A stretch of 64,000 nt of DNA from Synaphobranchus kaupii (GCA_029718625.1 CM056380.1:113136818-113200817); one strand, 5' to 3'; positions 33,001-46,796 are shown, counted from the stretch's first letter. Translations and numbers: made by a program. Notes: a model not told the origin generated them from the sequence alone.

Positions 33001-34705
33001 ATCACTTTATGTACAACCCTGTTATCAAACAGTCGACCGTTCCCTTGGAAACTGCTAACGAGTGCCTGTCAAATGATGAACATGTTCATTAACATTTTTG
33101 TTTCGCCTTTCTGTCCTACAAAGTGTTTTGACCGTTCAGCAATGCGCTATGTTCAAAAAATAATATAAGTAAATACATTTTCTCAAAATGTTCAATTAAA
33201 TGCAATTACGTAATACAAATTTTATATCATTTAATGGCGAGAACTAAAACTATTCTGTACTCAGAAGGAATCACCATAAATGATCTCATTAAAAGTCTGA
33301 GATGAGTTGCTTGATGAAACTTACGCGAGATATATTAACAATCTGTAGAGTAATGAACTTAAATAAATGTGGAAATATCTTCCATATTCATGCACATGTT
33401 TTGTTTAACCTTTTTGTTTAACTGTCATCTACCAAGCTGATTTTGTTGTGTAAGCACAAATGCTTACTTGAATTTGTCACTAAGAAAGGTAAAGGAAAAA
33501 TTATATCAGACGGAAAACTGGTTCAACATAAATTGAGGAAACACAAGTATTTCGCCAATAATTTATAGCACCACAGAGATAGCTCCTCTGACAGTGACTA
33601 ATATTTTTTAACAGAATTACTCCAAATAGGGAGTGAGGGAACAACAATGTGCTGTTATTACTCATTTATGTTTCATAATTGCTATTATTGGTGGCTGGCG
33701 AATGCAGATTGGCATAAGTGGGTCTACTTAAGCTGAGCTGACTTAAGCTGTAGAACGACGTACGGTTTGGACTTCTGCAGTTCAGACCAAACCCATAAAG
33801 ACTTGATAAAACCGCTGACAGAAAAATAACATACACTTGAACCCAACTGCATGTTGTCTTTATACATTTACATTACAAATGTAATGTCTTTCTCAAAGCT
33901 TGCATCCACGGTAACGGGAAGACGCTGTCTTTAGTAATGATGGATATTTCTTTTAATCAACAGTAGGTGAGAATAACGCAATTCCCCAAGCCAATTATTT
34001 AGAACAAACTTTTAATAAACATCACATTTATATTATAAATGTGTTACGATTGTGTAGAACTAAACAGGGTGAATACTGTAGGTAGGTTGAGAGCTCAAAT
34101 GTGTGGGTGAGCCGAGTATTTTCAAAGGTGTAAGCTATGAAAGGAAACACAGGCTTCCTTGAGTAAACCAGCCAAAAGACTATAAAGAGCCATAAGGACA
34201 TTTTGTATAAAATTGATGCGCTTTGATCCTGTTCTTATTTGTTCTGCGCTGTTAAGTGATGGGAATAAAAAGGGAAACTTTAAATTTAATTTAGCATAGA
34301 CCACAGCGAAGCTGCACTGCGCGCAGTATTACTGTGAAATCAAACCAAATTTTAGTCAAAGTAGAGACAAAACCCAAGTTTAAGCGCATATGATTTCATT
34401 TGAATTTGAAGCACCGATTGTTGATGTCGTGACAATGACGAACAAAAGGCAAATTTGGGAAAATGGAACAACGCCCGCAAAGTGTATGTCCTACTCGAAC
34501 CACCGTTTTGTTAAGGGCGTAACATGGGTGAAAACAAACATAAAAAACGGTATGAGAGCCAGAGAGAAACTGAGAGAGATTTGTTTGGCCTGGAATTGAA
34601 GCTTTTTGAGGTGATGTTTTTTTTTCATTTTAGAAGCACAATTATTATTATTTTTTTTTGTTTTTATCATGGAGGGGGAAGGTGTTTACAGAGTGGGAGG
34701 AGCTA
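30080..34705. other. Intergenic sequence downstream of ttbk1
   Basis: No gene recognised. The part nearest 34705 must include the ttbk1 3' untranslated region, since transcription runs leftward. The polyadenylation site cannot be fixed by eye because several TTTAAT and TTTATT motifs occur on the plus strand (for example near 34276, 34013 and 32234). Confidence 0.45.
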
Positions 34706-35171
34706 TTATCTGGCAGCGGCCTTTCCTTCCGTGGACGCTCTCCGCCCCTTTGGGGGCGTGGCCTGCGGGTACAGCCTGACCCTCCTCCCGAGCTTGCCGG
34801 CGGCGGGCGGCTGGGTCGCGGCGTCCTCGCCGGCGCCCCCCGGTGGCGGCCGGGGCTTGAGCGGGAGGGCCGTGTTGGCCCGGAAGGAGATGAGCTGCCG
34901 ACGTACCTCGGTGATGGCGGGTGAGCAGCGCTGGCGCTGGGGGGAGGGGCTGTCAGTTCGGGAGGTGGAGTAACTGCGGGGCGAGGCGCTCAGGCTGCGC
35001 GGGGGCGGGGAAGCGGGGGTCCGGGACGCCCCGCGCTGGGAGATCCGGGGGCTGCCGCAGTGGAGGGGGGCCGGACCTGAGGACGGGGGGGGCTGCGATT
35101 GCATCGGTTGTGACCTTGGGTCGTATTGAACATTCATGATTGTTGCATTCCCTGTTTTTTGCGCTTGAAGC
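34706..35171 (-). CDS. Tau-tubulin kinase 1, last coding exon
   Basis: Encodes the final 154 residues of the long isoform, ending GKAAAR and TAA. It is entered through ctctgcag|G, which completes an Arg codon split with exon 35777-37401. The sequence is Ser/Pro/Arg-rich (SASPRSYSTSRTDSPSPQR), a disordered basic tail corresponding to the SPRSQSLSRRESPSPS region I recall for mammalian TTBK1, which also ends in a short basic GR..GAR. The fit of phase, order and end with the mammalian protein makes the assignment secure. Confidence 0.9.
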
Positions 35172-35776
35172 CTGCAGAGTGAGAGACAGAGAGGTTCACT
35201 GGAAACGTGTGAAACAAACACAAGCCTGAGATGCATTAAACAGTGTCTTTGTGTTTGCGTAATGTACAACGCCATTTACATGAAAATGGCTACTCAAGTT
35301 TCCCATTCTGAGGAAGACGTGTTGCCCCACAGCCATGACAGAAATCTGTGTTGTTCAGATATAAGCAGTTTAACTGGAAATTATTCCTTAGAAATTATTA
35401 TAAACTATTCTTAAAACGCACAGTAAATACAAATCTTCATGAGCCATTACGCATAATGTTCCAACTACTGGATTACTTTATTCATTTTTATTTGAATTTA
35501 ATTTCAATGTGGCAAACGCCAGAATCAGACCTGGGTCAAATAATTATTTTAAACACTTTTTTAGAATTGCTGCAGATCGTGGGAAATATTAAAATAAATA
35601 TTTAAAAGAAAAATCTTCGTTCATATGACAATTTTTACACACATATTCAGTGTGTTTCGGTTAATAACCTGTTAAAATACTCTGGGATTTTTTCAAAATT
35701 CCACAGCCAAAGATGAATAAGCCTTTCAAATATGTATTAGACCCAGGTCTGATTGGAGTTGGCGTTAGAGACCTAC

Positions 35777-37401
35777 CTATTTACAGCAGTGGGTGTGGCT
35801 TTGTGTGCACCGGGGCAGGGGGTGGGGGCCAGTGGGGGGGGCGGGGGCCTCTTGACGGGCGTGACGGGGCGGGGGATCCTGCTGCGAGGCCGCCCGGCCT
35901 GCGGGGGTCTGGGGGTGGTACCGAAGGCCCGTCGGGCGGAGGAGTCGTCCGAGTCGTGGGTGTCCTCCTCAGAACCGGCGGCCGACAGCGTCTCGGACGC
36001 CCTCCTGCGCTCATCCCCGGAGGAGAACGAGGCCGAGGAGGTGCCCCCGGAGGCCAGCCTGAGGAGGCGCCCCTGCCTCCTCACCATGAGGAGGCGCGCC
36101 AGCTGCCGCTGCTGCGCCGGCCTCCTCCCCGGACGCTCCTTCGAGGAGGGCGAGGCCGACTGGTCCGAGCCCGTGTCCTCCTCCGACACCAGGACGGGGA
36201 TCCGGCTCCTGCGGCGGGGCCCCTGAGGCTTGCCGCCGTCCGCCTCAGCCTTCTCCGGAGGTCCTCCTTCCACGTCCTCCTTCCGTTCGTCCGCCGGAGC
36301 CTCGCGGTTTTCGCCGGAGGGCGTCAAGGTGAGGATAGGCTCGGGGGCGGGGCCCTCTTCCGGCGCGGGATCGGAATCAGACCTGTGTTCGTAGAGGCCG
36401 TTTTCAACTTGCGGCTCTTCCGTCGGACTCTGGGCGGACGATTCGGCCTCTCGCTCCGCCTCCTTCTCCTCAGACCCGTTCTCCGCTTTGCCCTCACTCC
36501 CCGGGGCTTCTTCCTCCTCCTCCTCCTCCTCCTCCTCCTCCTCCTCATCCTCCTCTTCTTCCTCATCCACCTCCTCGCCCTCCCGGACGTCCCCCGCGGC
36601 GGACGGCTCTTCGGCCACGTCGAAGAGCTCGCGGTCGGCGAGCCTGGCCTGCTGACCGCTGGAAGACATGACGTTGAGGTGGGACGTCTCGGCGATGTGG
36701 ACGAAGGTGCGCTCCACTTTGGTGAACGGGGAGGAGGAGGCGGCGGCCGCGACCACAGCGGCCAGGAGGAGGGGCCTGGGCTCGGACTTGATGACGGAGG
36801 AGAGCGTCCCCGGCTCGGACATGTCCAGCAGGCTGCCCATTGGCTGCGGCCTCTCGCCCTGCGGCGTGACGGCCGCCATCGTCCCCAGGTCCGCGTCCGG
36901 GGGCAGGAGGTCCCCGGCGGCCAGAGACTTCCTCATGTCCCCCGGGGAGAAGAGGACGAGCGTCTTGGAGCCCTCCTCCAGCTCCAGGTCCGCCTCCACG
37001 GTGGAGGCCCTGCCCCTGGACTCCTTCTGCTCGTCCGCCAGGAGGGTGGAGGGCGCCCCCTCCTGGCTGCGCTCCGTGCTCTTCTGGCTGGCGTCGCTGC
37101 TCGACTCGCTCTTGTGCTCCTCCCCGCCATCCGCGCCTCTGCTCCGCTGTGGGGGCGTGGCCATGGCGGCGGCGGCCGGTTCCTGGGGCAGCAGGATGCC
37201 GCTAAAGGACAGGAAGTCCACCCTCTTCCCCTGCAGCTGGGGCAGACCCGCCAGAACATCCCTCTCCACGGCCTGGTCCTTCGCTCTGAAGTCTTGATAA
37301 GGCGGACCCACGGCCTGGTCCTTCACTCTGAAGTCTTGATAAGGCGGACCAGGCCCCTGCAAAGGCAGGCTGTTCTGCTCAAACAGTTTGGGCGAAAGTA
37401 C
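35777..37401 (-). CDS. Tau-tubulin kinase 1, large penultimate exon
   Basis: 541 codons in the disordered tail of a neuronal kinase that phosphorylates tau and tubulin. In order: the PYQDF motif present twice (GPPYQDFR units 42 bp apart, 37268-37351), RSQEGAPSTLLAD and SRGRAS, SKTLVLFSPGDM, PFTKVERTFVHIAE with THLNVMSS-like sequence, a poly-Glu tract (DNA 36510-36565), then two SRIP motifs in basic surroundings (RRRSRIPVLV near 36188-36217; RPRSRIPRPV near 35863-35892). SxIP motifs bind the microtubule-end protein EB1 in TTBK2. Between them lie RQGRLLRLASG and RRASETLSAAGSEEDT, hallmarks of TTBK1. Acceptor tttttgcag|GTA, donor AATAG|GTAGGT. The exon is very GC-rich compared with its introns. 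Confidence 0.95.
36508..36570 (-). repeat. Coding trinucleotide repeat (poly-Glu)
   Basis: A run of tcc/tct/tca triplets on the plus strand encodes a nearly pure Glu tract in ttbk1. Such repeats vary in length. The mammalian protein also has a poly-Glu tract, but I recall it earlier in the sequence, before RSQEGAPSTLLAD. Confidence 0.85.
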
Positions 37402-39589
37402 CTGCAAAAAAAGACAGAACAGAAAGTGTTATTTTTGTTCATTTAATATTTCCTAACTAAATGACAATAATCTGACAATGTCTACTCTGCTCTTTTATTA
37501 TAATGTGATTATGTTTTGTATTGTATATTGCAGATTTTAACATGTATACAAGCTAATGACAAGGTGATATACTAAAGTCATTATGGAAAATATTTTTTCA
37601 TTATTTGGATAATAAAAAACAAGGCAGGTTTTTTTTTCCTGTCATGATTTATATCATGACAGAGTATAAATTAATTCAGTACTAATGGGGCCAGCCCACT
37701 GACCTTCTTAGAAGGCCACTGGATTACACAATTCTGACATGGAAACACAATGAGGAAATGACAGCTTTTAACAGAAAGCAGCAGATCAATAGCAGGCCTC
37801 TGTGTGCATTACAAGCAGGGGGTCCGCAGGTTTCACTTTCACCTTAAAATCAGCAGCAAAGTTAGACTCTGTCCAGGTGTGGTGAGTTACCTGTGCAATT
37901 AACGGTTTTAATCGATCAATTGACTAACAACATATACAGACCCTGCAGCTCTCCAGCACCAAGGGCGAGAATCCCTGCATTAGAGGATGGTTTTCATCAC
38001 TGAATGTCAAGCGCTATATAGTTAAACAGCTGCCTGATTAGTATACTTACAGAATATAAGGGGCATATTTCCCAAGAATATAATATGTGGTAAAATAACA
38101 ATGGACACAATATTAGGTCCTTTCATGAGGTGATTGTTCAGTTGAACGCCACAACTTCACTTGGAAATAGTACAACCAAAACATTTTCCCACTAGAACCG
38201 AAATACATGTTAACTTAGTGGATATTTTACCATTCTTTATAGACCAAGATGGACAATTATTTGCTGAGAAACTGTAATTACCCATTTTCAGCTCTATTGT
38301 TATTCAAGTAAACTAACATGAAAAGTAATAAGGATTTGTTTTGTGATAACAGAGAGAGACAGAGGGACCAAGAAAGACAACAATTTTAAAGTCTTTCCCC
38401 AAATTCTTTAATAATATTTTGGTCAGATACAAGCCTTTCAAGATTGTCTAAATTACATACATGAATAGAAAAGGCACAAAAAATCCATTACTGAACATAA
38501 TTATTATTTCCTTTTTAAATCACTCAGCCCATTTGTGATTTCAAGTGTATCCTTAAATACAGTGGTTTGCCATATATATACAGCCTATACGCAAATACAC
38601 TGCATGCTGATATACATTTACACATTTGCTATCCTGCTGTATGTATATATGTACATTTGAAATATTCATTATAAAGCTTAAAATACATGCTTTACTTGTA
38701 GTTACTACAAGCCTACTGTACAGTGTTATTGCAATACAAAAAAATGCCTAAATATTTCAAAAAGGCTTTTTTTGAATTAGTCAAAAAGACACTCACGGAT
38801 CAATTTTCTAGACGCATTCAACAGTTACTCTGAATAAACAGAACGCAAAAGGTTTTTAGGGAGCACTCTCTCTCAAACATACACCCCCACACTTGCTTGT
38901 ATTGCAAAGTTTCTTGCAGCGTTAATAGCCGGAAGGTCATTCGTATTTTTCTCTAGGAGGCTTTTATCAGTTGCATGTTCGCATTAAACGAGAATATCAA
39001 CAGCTCGGAGAAAGCAGGAAAGAACTGTCCGTAATCGGTTCTAATACCCTTGTCAACAAAAACACATTTTCATGCCACTATTAGCATTTCTCTGCTGCGT
39101 CTCAACATAAATGTTTTGACCCGATCTTTCTCCCAATCCTGCTGAATGCCAGTAAGACACAATGCAACATTCCGCCCCCACTATACTTCTTTAAGTATTA
39201 GTTTTATCACTTATCTATAATTATAAACACTTGTTTATCATTTTCAAGGGAGGCTCACAGGCAGCATCTGCCTTTAAGGCAACAGATTATTAATGCAACG
39301 TAGTAGTAGTACTATGCAATACTATGTTGGGGCAAATGTGACGAATGGTTTATTTTAGTAGTGTAACAGTAGTGATGCTGTGTGCAGTAGAACAGGAACA
39401 CATTTTTTTTTATAGGCAAGCAATAAAAATGTGATCAAAAGTTGATTCTCATTACAACTCACTTGTAAAATCATGTGTAAAAAATAACCCAGAGAGCTAG
39501 AGGGTTAACGGCTGCATGTAATTCAACTTGTGCATCAGTAACGTTCGTACTTACTCTACGTATAACGCGTGCCTGTAATTCATTTCAGC

Positions 39590-40072
39590 CCTTTAAAGGG
39601 GTAATAAACACCGGCTTTTTGTTCGGTCTCCACCCACTTCACAATTTCAAAAGACGCAAATTGGGCTCGAATGAGAGAGCACAGACGGGGGGGGAGGAGT
39701 TACAGTTGGAGGGAGGGGCGATAGATCCATTCAGTAACGCGTCAAGGAGGAAAACAGTTTGAAATGAGAGCTAACGTTAATTTGCGCAGTTTGAATACCC
39801 ATCAATCAAGAAGAGGGGGAGATGGGGCGTTGGCTTGCTTACGTGGAAAAAAGTTTTTTACCTTTTTTTCACGTCACAGATAGGGGCGTGGCTCAAAGGA
39901 AACTTTTCAGTTTCTATTTCAGCAAATGGCTTTTTTGACACAAAATGCGGTGGCACGGCTTAATTACATTTTCATTTTTGTTAATAGGATATATGTGATT
40001 TCTGAATTGGAGACAAGATACTCGGCTTTATAACTCAAAATATGTGATTTAGTGTTTATTACCCCTTTAAGG
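39590..40072. mobile_element. TIR element (MITE-like)
   Basis: Begins cctttaaaggggtaataaacac and ends gtgtttattacccctttaagg, about 21-bp inverted ends differing by one base. The 483-bp body has no coding frame. The target duplication is unclear, so the superfamily is not assigned. Confidence 0.7.
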
Positions 40073-42890
40073 TGTAATTAGATCACAATAAGTGATCAGG
40101 ATGTTCTTAACTGAACATTCTAATGCTGATGTAACAATCACTACTGGAATGGAGTTCTAGAACACTGACTTTAGAATTTTGAAAAATCATTCCAAAAAAA
40201 CCTACTCTTCACAAGAGTTAAAGGTCATACTCAAATTGTACAGTAAAAATCACTTCCTACTGCTTCTTGCTCACCATGACAGTTACATAAGATCTGCCTG
40301 TGCAGTAACTTGCGTACTTCAGTACTTTGGAATACTGAAGGAATTCAACCACTGCTCTGTAATTCTGTCCCCAGTAAAGGAAAATCTGCAGTGGAAACTA
40401 AGGAGCAGAATATTATTACAGCCAGTAACCTCTGCAGTAGTAACATTTGAACCTAATGTGCCATTTTTGTACGGCCCAAAAAAAAAATAAAAAAATAAAA
40501 AAAGGATTGTGTACAATAGCTGTGAAACAATATTTCCAAATGGAAAAATAAGAAAAGTATCCTGACAGAACGTGCTTGAAAGCCAGCTTTAACCATTGAC
40601 GCGTGATCCGTGAGTATCCTTTTACAAGTGTAAATGTACAAAAGCAGAAAATGCTATATAACGCCATACACCTGCGTATGCAGTAGACAGAGGTGCTTCA
40701 CACGTGCTCTGAGAGAGTGTCAGAAATCAGACTTCCTGCGCAGGACTACTTGATGACCTATTAAACTCACATGTTCCTCCAGGCTTTTCTGGAGTCTTTT
40801 AAAGACACAGCGAGAGTGCCATTTGCAAAAAGTGGGTCTGCCAGAATGGGCCAGGGAGGTGCTGGGGGGGGGGGGGGGGAGGGGCAGGGGGTGCTAGGGG
40901 GGGAGCTCTGTCTGATATGAAGCACTTCTCGCTGCAGGTACAGCTCTCCTGAAAGGCAGTGTCCAGGACGAGCCAATCCCATGCAGGCGCAGGTAACGTT
41001 AAAGCAAGGTGGACAACCGCAAAGCACTCAAGACTGCAGCAGCTTATGTACACGGTACAGTACATTCAGGATACAGTGTTTGTACAGTGGTGACCCAAAC
41101 AGTGTGATTACGCAGCCTTTTTTTCGTCAGAACTGGTGCAGAAAGTAAAAGGTAGAAATGTCACCTTACATCACAAAAATTCAGGGGGAGCAGATTGGGC
41201 ATATTAATAATACTGTGACATCACACCTCATTCCTCAGATTTGACATTCAAAATTATTCAGTTTTTTAATTTAATTTAATTTTTTAAACTCCTTATTGAC
41301 ATCTTTAAAATCCCACCTCACACAAACATTCAAGTAGGTTTCCCCTCTGAATTATTAACAGGAAGATGATTAAACCTTAGGGAAAAGATTTCCATGGCTT
41401 CCGGCGTCAAACGTTATTAAAACGCTATTTAAACGACGTTTATCTTCATTCTCCCGATTCCCATCAATTCATTTTTATTAGGTGCAGAGGGTATATTGCC
41501 TACCTTTTTTCCCCACAATCCCTTTCTCCCACTGCTTCAGTACTATACAGGATATTCCCTCTTCCCAGCAATGTGTCTATGATGTATTATTCTAAAACGC
41601 AAACATTCACTGAGAGCTTCTTCAAAAGGAATGAGTGTTCTCAACACTTTTATTTTATTTTATTGTAACTTTCACAGTTGGGTTTCCCCCCCCCCCCCAC
41701 CCCACATTTTCACCATCCAGATGATATTTTTGCACATATTCTGAAAACAATGGCTTTTGTCATTAAACATGTGAGGACAGAGGTTGATAAGATGTGGACT
41801 GGCATTCTATTCAGCATTAGTCTGAATGCTAGGCCAGACAAGAGTGTTAAGAAACAAAGTAATGACACACCCGGCCACTGCAGCACTGGAGTTTTTGGAA
41901 GTGTATATACACACTGTATAATATCAGTAATATAAAAGTGTTGCATCTTTTTAAATAATTTTTTTCTGCACAAAAAAAAAAAGAACAAGGAACCATTACG
42001 TTCAATAATACAATTTGCTCAGAATAATTTCAAAACACATAGTCAGAAATTTTTTGGTTTCCAAATAAATTATTTTCGAAAAATTTAGAGCAACATTTTG
42101 CCTTTCATATAAAAACTGGCTATTTTATTTTGTCAGAATGCTGACAGTTGAATACCATGGAAATCTACATTTTCAATGATATATTCACGACGATAGCCTA
42201 TCTGGTTTACCTTAGCTATAGCTGCTGTGCAGTGCAGTCCAGCACACATCTCCCTCTGAATGGCTTTGTGATCCACACATTCATAAATCATAAATTGCAT
42301 ATGGCTTGATTTAAAAGAAGACAACATGAGTGATCATGCAACATGAAGACATGATCTGATCAAGAATAAGGCAATGCTGTTGAAAGTCATATTTCCCCAC
42401 TGTTTCCTTCTATCTGTGTGCAGTCAAAAGCACAAAAAACTGTACATGAAGGCTGGATGTGTGTTTGCTTTCCAACTCAAATAGCAACATTAAATAATTG
42501 CAAATTCTAAATAAAGGCTGAATATATATTTTTTTTTTTTCTCAAATAGCAATGTGAAGAAAATGAGAAATACTGAATCCTTACGTAGCCCTAATTACTA
42601 TGGACGAGGAAAACAGTAATTATGCCAAACAGCTTGTTAAAGTAGAGAAACGTGTCAACCATGGAAACTGCTGCCATGGCAACCGTTCAAAATTTCCCCT
42701 TCCAGGACTTTTTGTATTTTACGTTACAGTTGCTAATATCTGATACAGTGATGTAGAAGCGAGGTTTCGCTGCTCTTACAACGCTGAGCTTCTCGAAGAC
42801 AAATAAGTGCAATGACTTCATTCATGAACTACGATTTTACATGGAGCTTCAGACTTACATAACTTAGCTACAGAACACAGCTCATCATCA

Positions 42891-42933
<43 letters not shown>

Positions 42934-43589
42934 ATTCAGTTTTGTTGCATTTTCCCACAGCAACAACTAGTGCATTTGTCTTGCAGTTATTTTTGTACAA
43001 CCGACTTTAAACTCTGAACAGTTCTAGAGAAATCCTCCATCTTACATTAGCGACACCTTCCAATATACAGTACATCGTCCAATCAAGCAAACAAAAACAT
43101 ACCTGCCTTTTGTGTTCTGAATCTAAATGCTTTTCTCATCGGCACAATGATTACTAGTATTCTGCGTAAGCGTGTTTACGGTTTTCAAAATATATCGCGT
43201 GTCAGTACTTCCCTTCCCTAAAAGCTTTTTATTTCACGGGCCGTTGCTGTACATGGAGTTTCTTTGAGGTGTTCCTCCACGGACCTTGCAACACACTTCC
43301 TTATTGCACGCACACACACACACACACACACGAGATACTATCTTTTCATATTTTGATGCTCGTGAAAGTAAATAATGCCGAAACCTTTCTATACTCTGTT
43401 CAATGACGGTGGTTTTACGCAAATGCTTTGGCTACATTTAAACAAGATGCTACTTGATTGCGCGGTCGTGTAATGCGAAGACATGCTGCGTATGAAGCGA
43501 AAACGCTGCGCTCTTCATGAACATAGCCCTTAGCATCTTCACCTACGCCACTGTCAGGTAATGACACACTGAAGGCCTCTCACCTAAAA

Positions 43590-44241
43590 AAGCCACAATG
43601 ATGGCTGCCAGTGAGCATTACTGATACTAAACAAGCCACAATGATGGCTGCCAGTGAGCATTACTGATACTAAACAAGCCACAATGATGGCTGCCAGTGA
43701 GCATTACTGATACTAAACAAGCCACAATGATGGCTGCCAGTGAGCATTGCTGATACTAAACCAGCCACAATGATGGCTGCCAGTGAGCATTGCTGATACT
43801 AAACAAGCCACAATGATGGCTGCCAGTGAGCATTGCTGATACTAAACAAGCCACAATGATGGCTGCCAGTGAGCATTGCTGATACTAAACAAGCCACAAT
43901 GATGGCTGCCAGTGAGCATTGCTGATACTAAACAAGCCACAATGATGGCTGCCAGTGAGCATTGCTGATACTAAACAAGCCACAATGATGGCTGCCAGTG
44001 AGCATTGCTGATACTAAACAAGCCACAATGATGGCTGCCAGTGAGCCTTGCTGATACTAAACAAGCCACAATGATGGCTGCCAGTGAGCATTGCTGATAC
44101 TAAACAAGCCACAATGATGGCTGCCAGTGAGCATTGCTGATACTAAACAAGCCACAATGATGGCTGCCAGTGAGCATTGCTGATACTAAACAAGCCACAA
44201 TGATGGCTGCCAGTGAGCATTGCTGATACTAAACAAGCCAC
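43590..44241. repeat. 43-bp minisatellite, about 15 copies
   Basis: The unit aagccacaatgatggctgcc plus agtgagcattgctgatactaaac is repeated head to tail inside the ttbk1 intron. The first three units have attactg in place of attgctg, one has accagcc and one gagccttg; otherwise they are identical. 43 is not a multiple of three and no frame runs through it. Confidence 0.95.
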
Positions 44242-46796
44242 AAAGTAACAGTTCTTCCCAATGAATACCCCAAGCTTTCACATAGTACGGGGTGGAGGGG
44301 GTGGGTATTTCACAAAGCAGGATTAAGGAGTTAGCGGGATAACTTTTGTAAATATTTTTAAGTTGATGACATCCTATTGTATTGATGACATCCTAGGTTG
44401 CTTCAAAATATTTATAAAAGCTAAAAGCCTTTGGCAAACTCCTAAATCCCGCTTTGTGAAATAGCCTACTCCCCCCCTGACTTTCAGACCACCACATAAT
44501 CCATGTTCTCCTTTGTGTTTCGCTAATGTCTTCTTTGGAAAGAGCTTTACGCAACATTTAATACTCGTCCCTCTTTCAAATATAGTCAAATGCAATTGGT
44601 TTGATTTAATAAGGGCCTACATTTCAAGATTTAGCTCAGTACTGGAGTTTTCAGCTTCAGTGACAAACTGAGGACCCTTGGAACGGGTTCGGCAATTGTT
44701 TAGTGAAACAATTACAAAAAAGCCCTGCAGCTCCCTCCCTCTGCAATCCCGTGATTATACTTTCCTCACTATGACTTGTTCTTCAATCCATCTTTGACGT
44801 CAGTAAATTCGCTCTCAGTGAATATACTCTCTCTCCATTCATGACAAAATAAAGTGCAGTAGTGTATATTCTGATAGTTATTCTACAGCTATTTTTCACA
44901 TTCTGCAACTGCTGCATATACCAGTCACCTACGACTAACTACATCTCGCTACCATACATACACCAATGTGTCCACGGACTGAGGATCTACTGCCTCGTAT
45001 AGGATCTACAACATGGCGATAACAAGGAAGGATTAACACATAAAACACTCAACGCTCCCCTCGCAACCAGTGGGATTAAAATACAAACATATTTATTGCA
45101 GATTACGGATCTCCATTGGTTTAATACAAATTATGAATCCTAAGTGAAAATGAAAAAAAATCAATAAATAAATAAATTTTAAATGAAAGTTTAGGATTTC
45201 CCTTGTATGACAATAACAGAAATCGGGTTTAAATCTGGCCGGTGCATTGGATGGGGGCTTGGCTTGACGAGCGCAAGTAGGCCTCCTGGACAAGATCTCA
45301 GTCCACTGCAGGGCCTTTAAACAAAAGCCAGTTTCCTACTGAGGGTCCAAGAGGGGCAACTGTCACCATGCCAAACACCACATGAGGTTCAAATCTAACT
45401 GCCACGGAACCTCCATCTCCAACACAACTGCACAATAAGGGCCCCCTCTCTATTTCTATGCTAAAGCCAGTTTACTTGCAGAACACAGTTAGGAAATGGA
45501 CTCCTTTGAGGAAGAGACTTAAATAAAGTTAAAAAAAATAAAAAATCTGACTTGGTTGGCCCCTCAGATTGGTGGATTTCCCTTTGAAGCAAATGTTCTA
45601 TGACTACCAAGGCAGGGAGCTCTTAATGCTGAAGAATGTACTAGGTAAATAAAAGGTAGATGTGGGCTGTATCTCCCCTTTGCCAACGGCTACAGCCGCC
45701 GGTACCCTGTGTGAGTCAGCGCTCGTGAATCCGAACGTCGCCCTCGTGAATTCCTGGGCGCAGGCAAAAGAATGGCAAGGATGCAGATGGAGCGTTCTGC
45801 ACCTGGGGGTCCCAACTGCCATCCAGACGCCAATCCATCCGGTTAAACCCCAAATGCCTGCAGCCAGAATTCAAGGAGGACTACGTTTTTAAGGCATACC
45901 TGTTGTAAGAGTGCAGTTTGGGGAAAAACCGTCATTACGGCCCATTAGGATGACACCAACCTGTAAAACCTGTTTTACGCAATAACTTGCCCTGTGACCT
46001 ACAGTAACCTTGTCACCCTTGAAAAAGTCATTTTTGCACTTCCTGTTACAGCCTTACACGTGTATCTACACATCAAACTCTTACAGTACAATGACAAAGC
46101 AGTAGCCTTCTCACTGACTACACAAGCAAATGTCTGTTTTAGGAAAATCATTGGAAGACAAAAGCAAAGAAACACCTTGTTTAGCCATGTCATCCTGGTA
46201 GCACAAAAACACATGCGTTTCAGAGCGAGACGCGCTAACTTCAAACGCCGAGCTGTCCGCACATCTTCACTCGTCGATATTTCTGTGGCAAAATGTAAAA
46301 ATCAAATCACTTTAAAGGCTAGTCAAAAAGGGACATTATTAAAACTGATCAACCAATGCTACAAATTGAGATTCAATTTACATGGGGGTTACATTGTTCA
46401 AAATGCTACGCATCAGATATAAGATAGATATAAGATATTCTTGTGAGTAATTTGGTCTCTCCTTTAAGCAGCCTGAGAATCTGACGGCGTGAGCGTCACG
46501 GGTCTCCAGGGAACCACACGTGTGTGTCCTTAAAGCACCAGATATGGCACTGACTACAAGGACACAGGCTCAGGCTGCGGATAGGCCACCGCAGTACGGC
46601 GGCAGACGGTAACAGGGGCGGATCTCTCCGGATCTCTCAAGATCGGGTGCTCCAGGGTGACATTCTCAACAAAAGACGTTGACAGACGCGATATCGACGC
46701 GGGCCGCGCCGAACAACCGCATCACAATTACAAGCGTCAAAAAACGGCGTCTCTTATCTTGCTCTTTTAAAAAAAGGAAAAGGAAAATGTAGAAGG

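Noticed and set aside
35713..37446. Plus-strand 577-codon frame opposite the large ttbk1 exon
   Set aside because: Antisense shadow of the GC-rich ttbk1 exon; Leu-rich runs are the complement of the poly-Glu codons.
43590..44241. CRISPR-like array
   Set aside because: The 43-bp units are contiguous with no unique spacers, so it is a minisatellite in a eukaryotic intron.
45994..46422. Plus-strand 142-codon frame
   Set aside because: Low-complexity hydrophobic/basic composition, no motif, antisense to the ttbk1 transcript.
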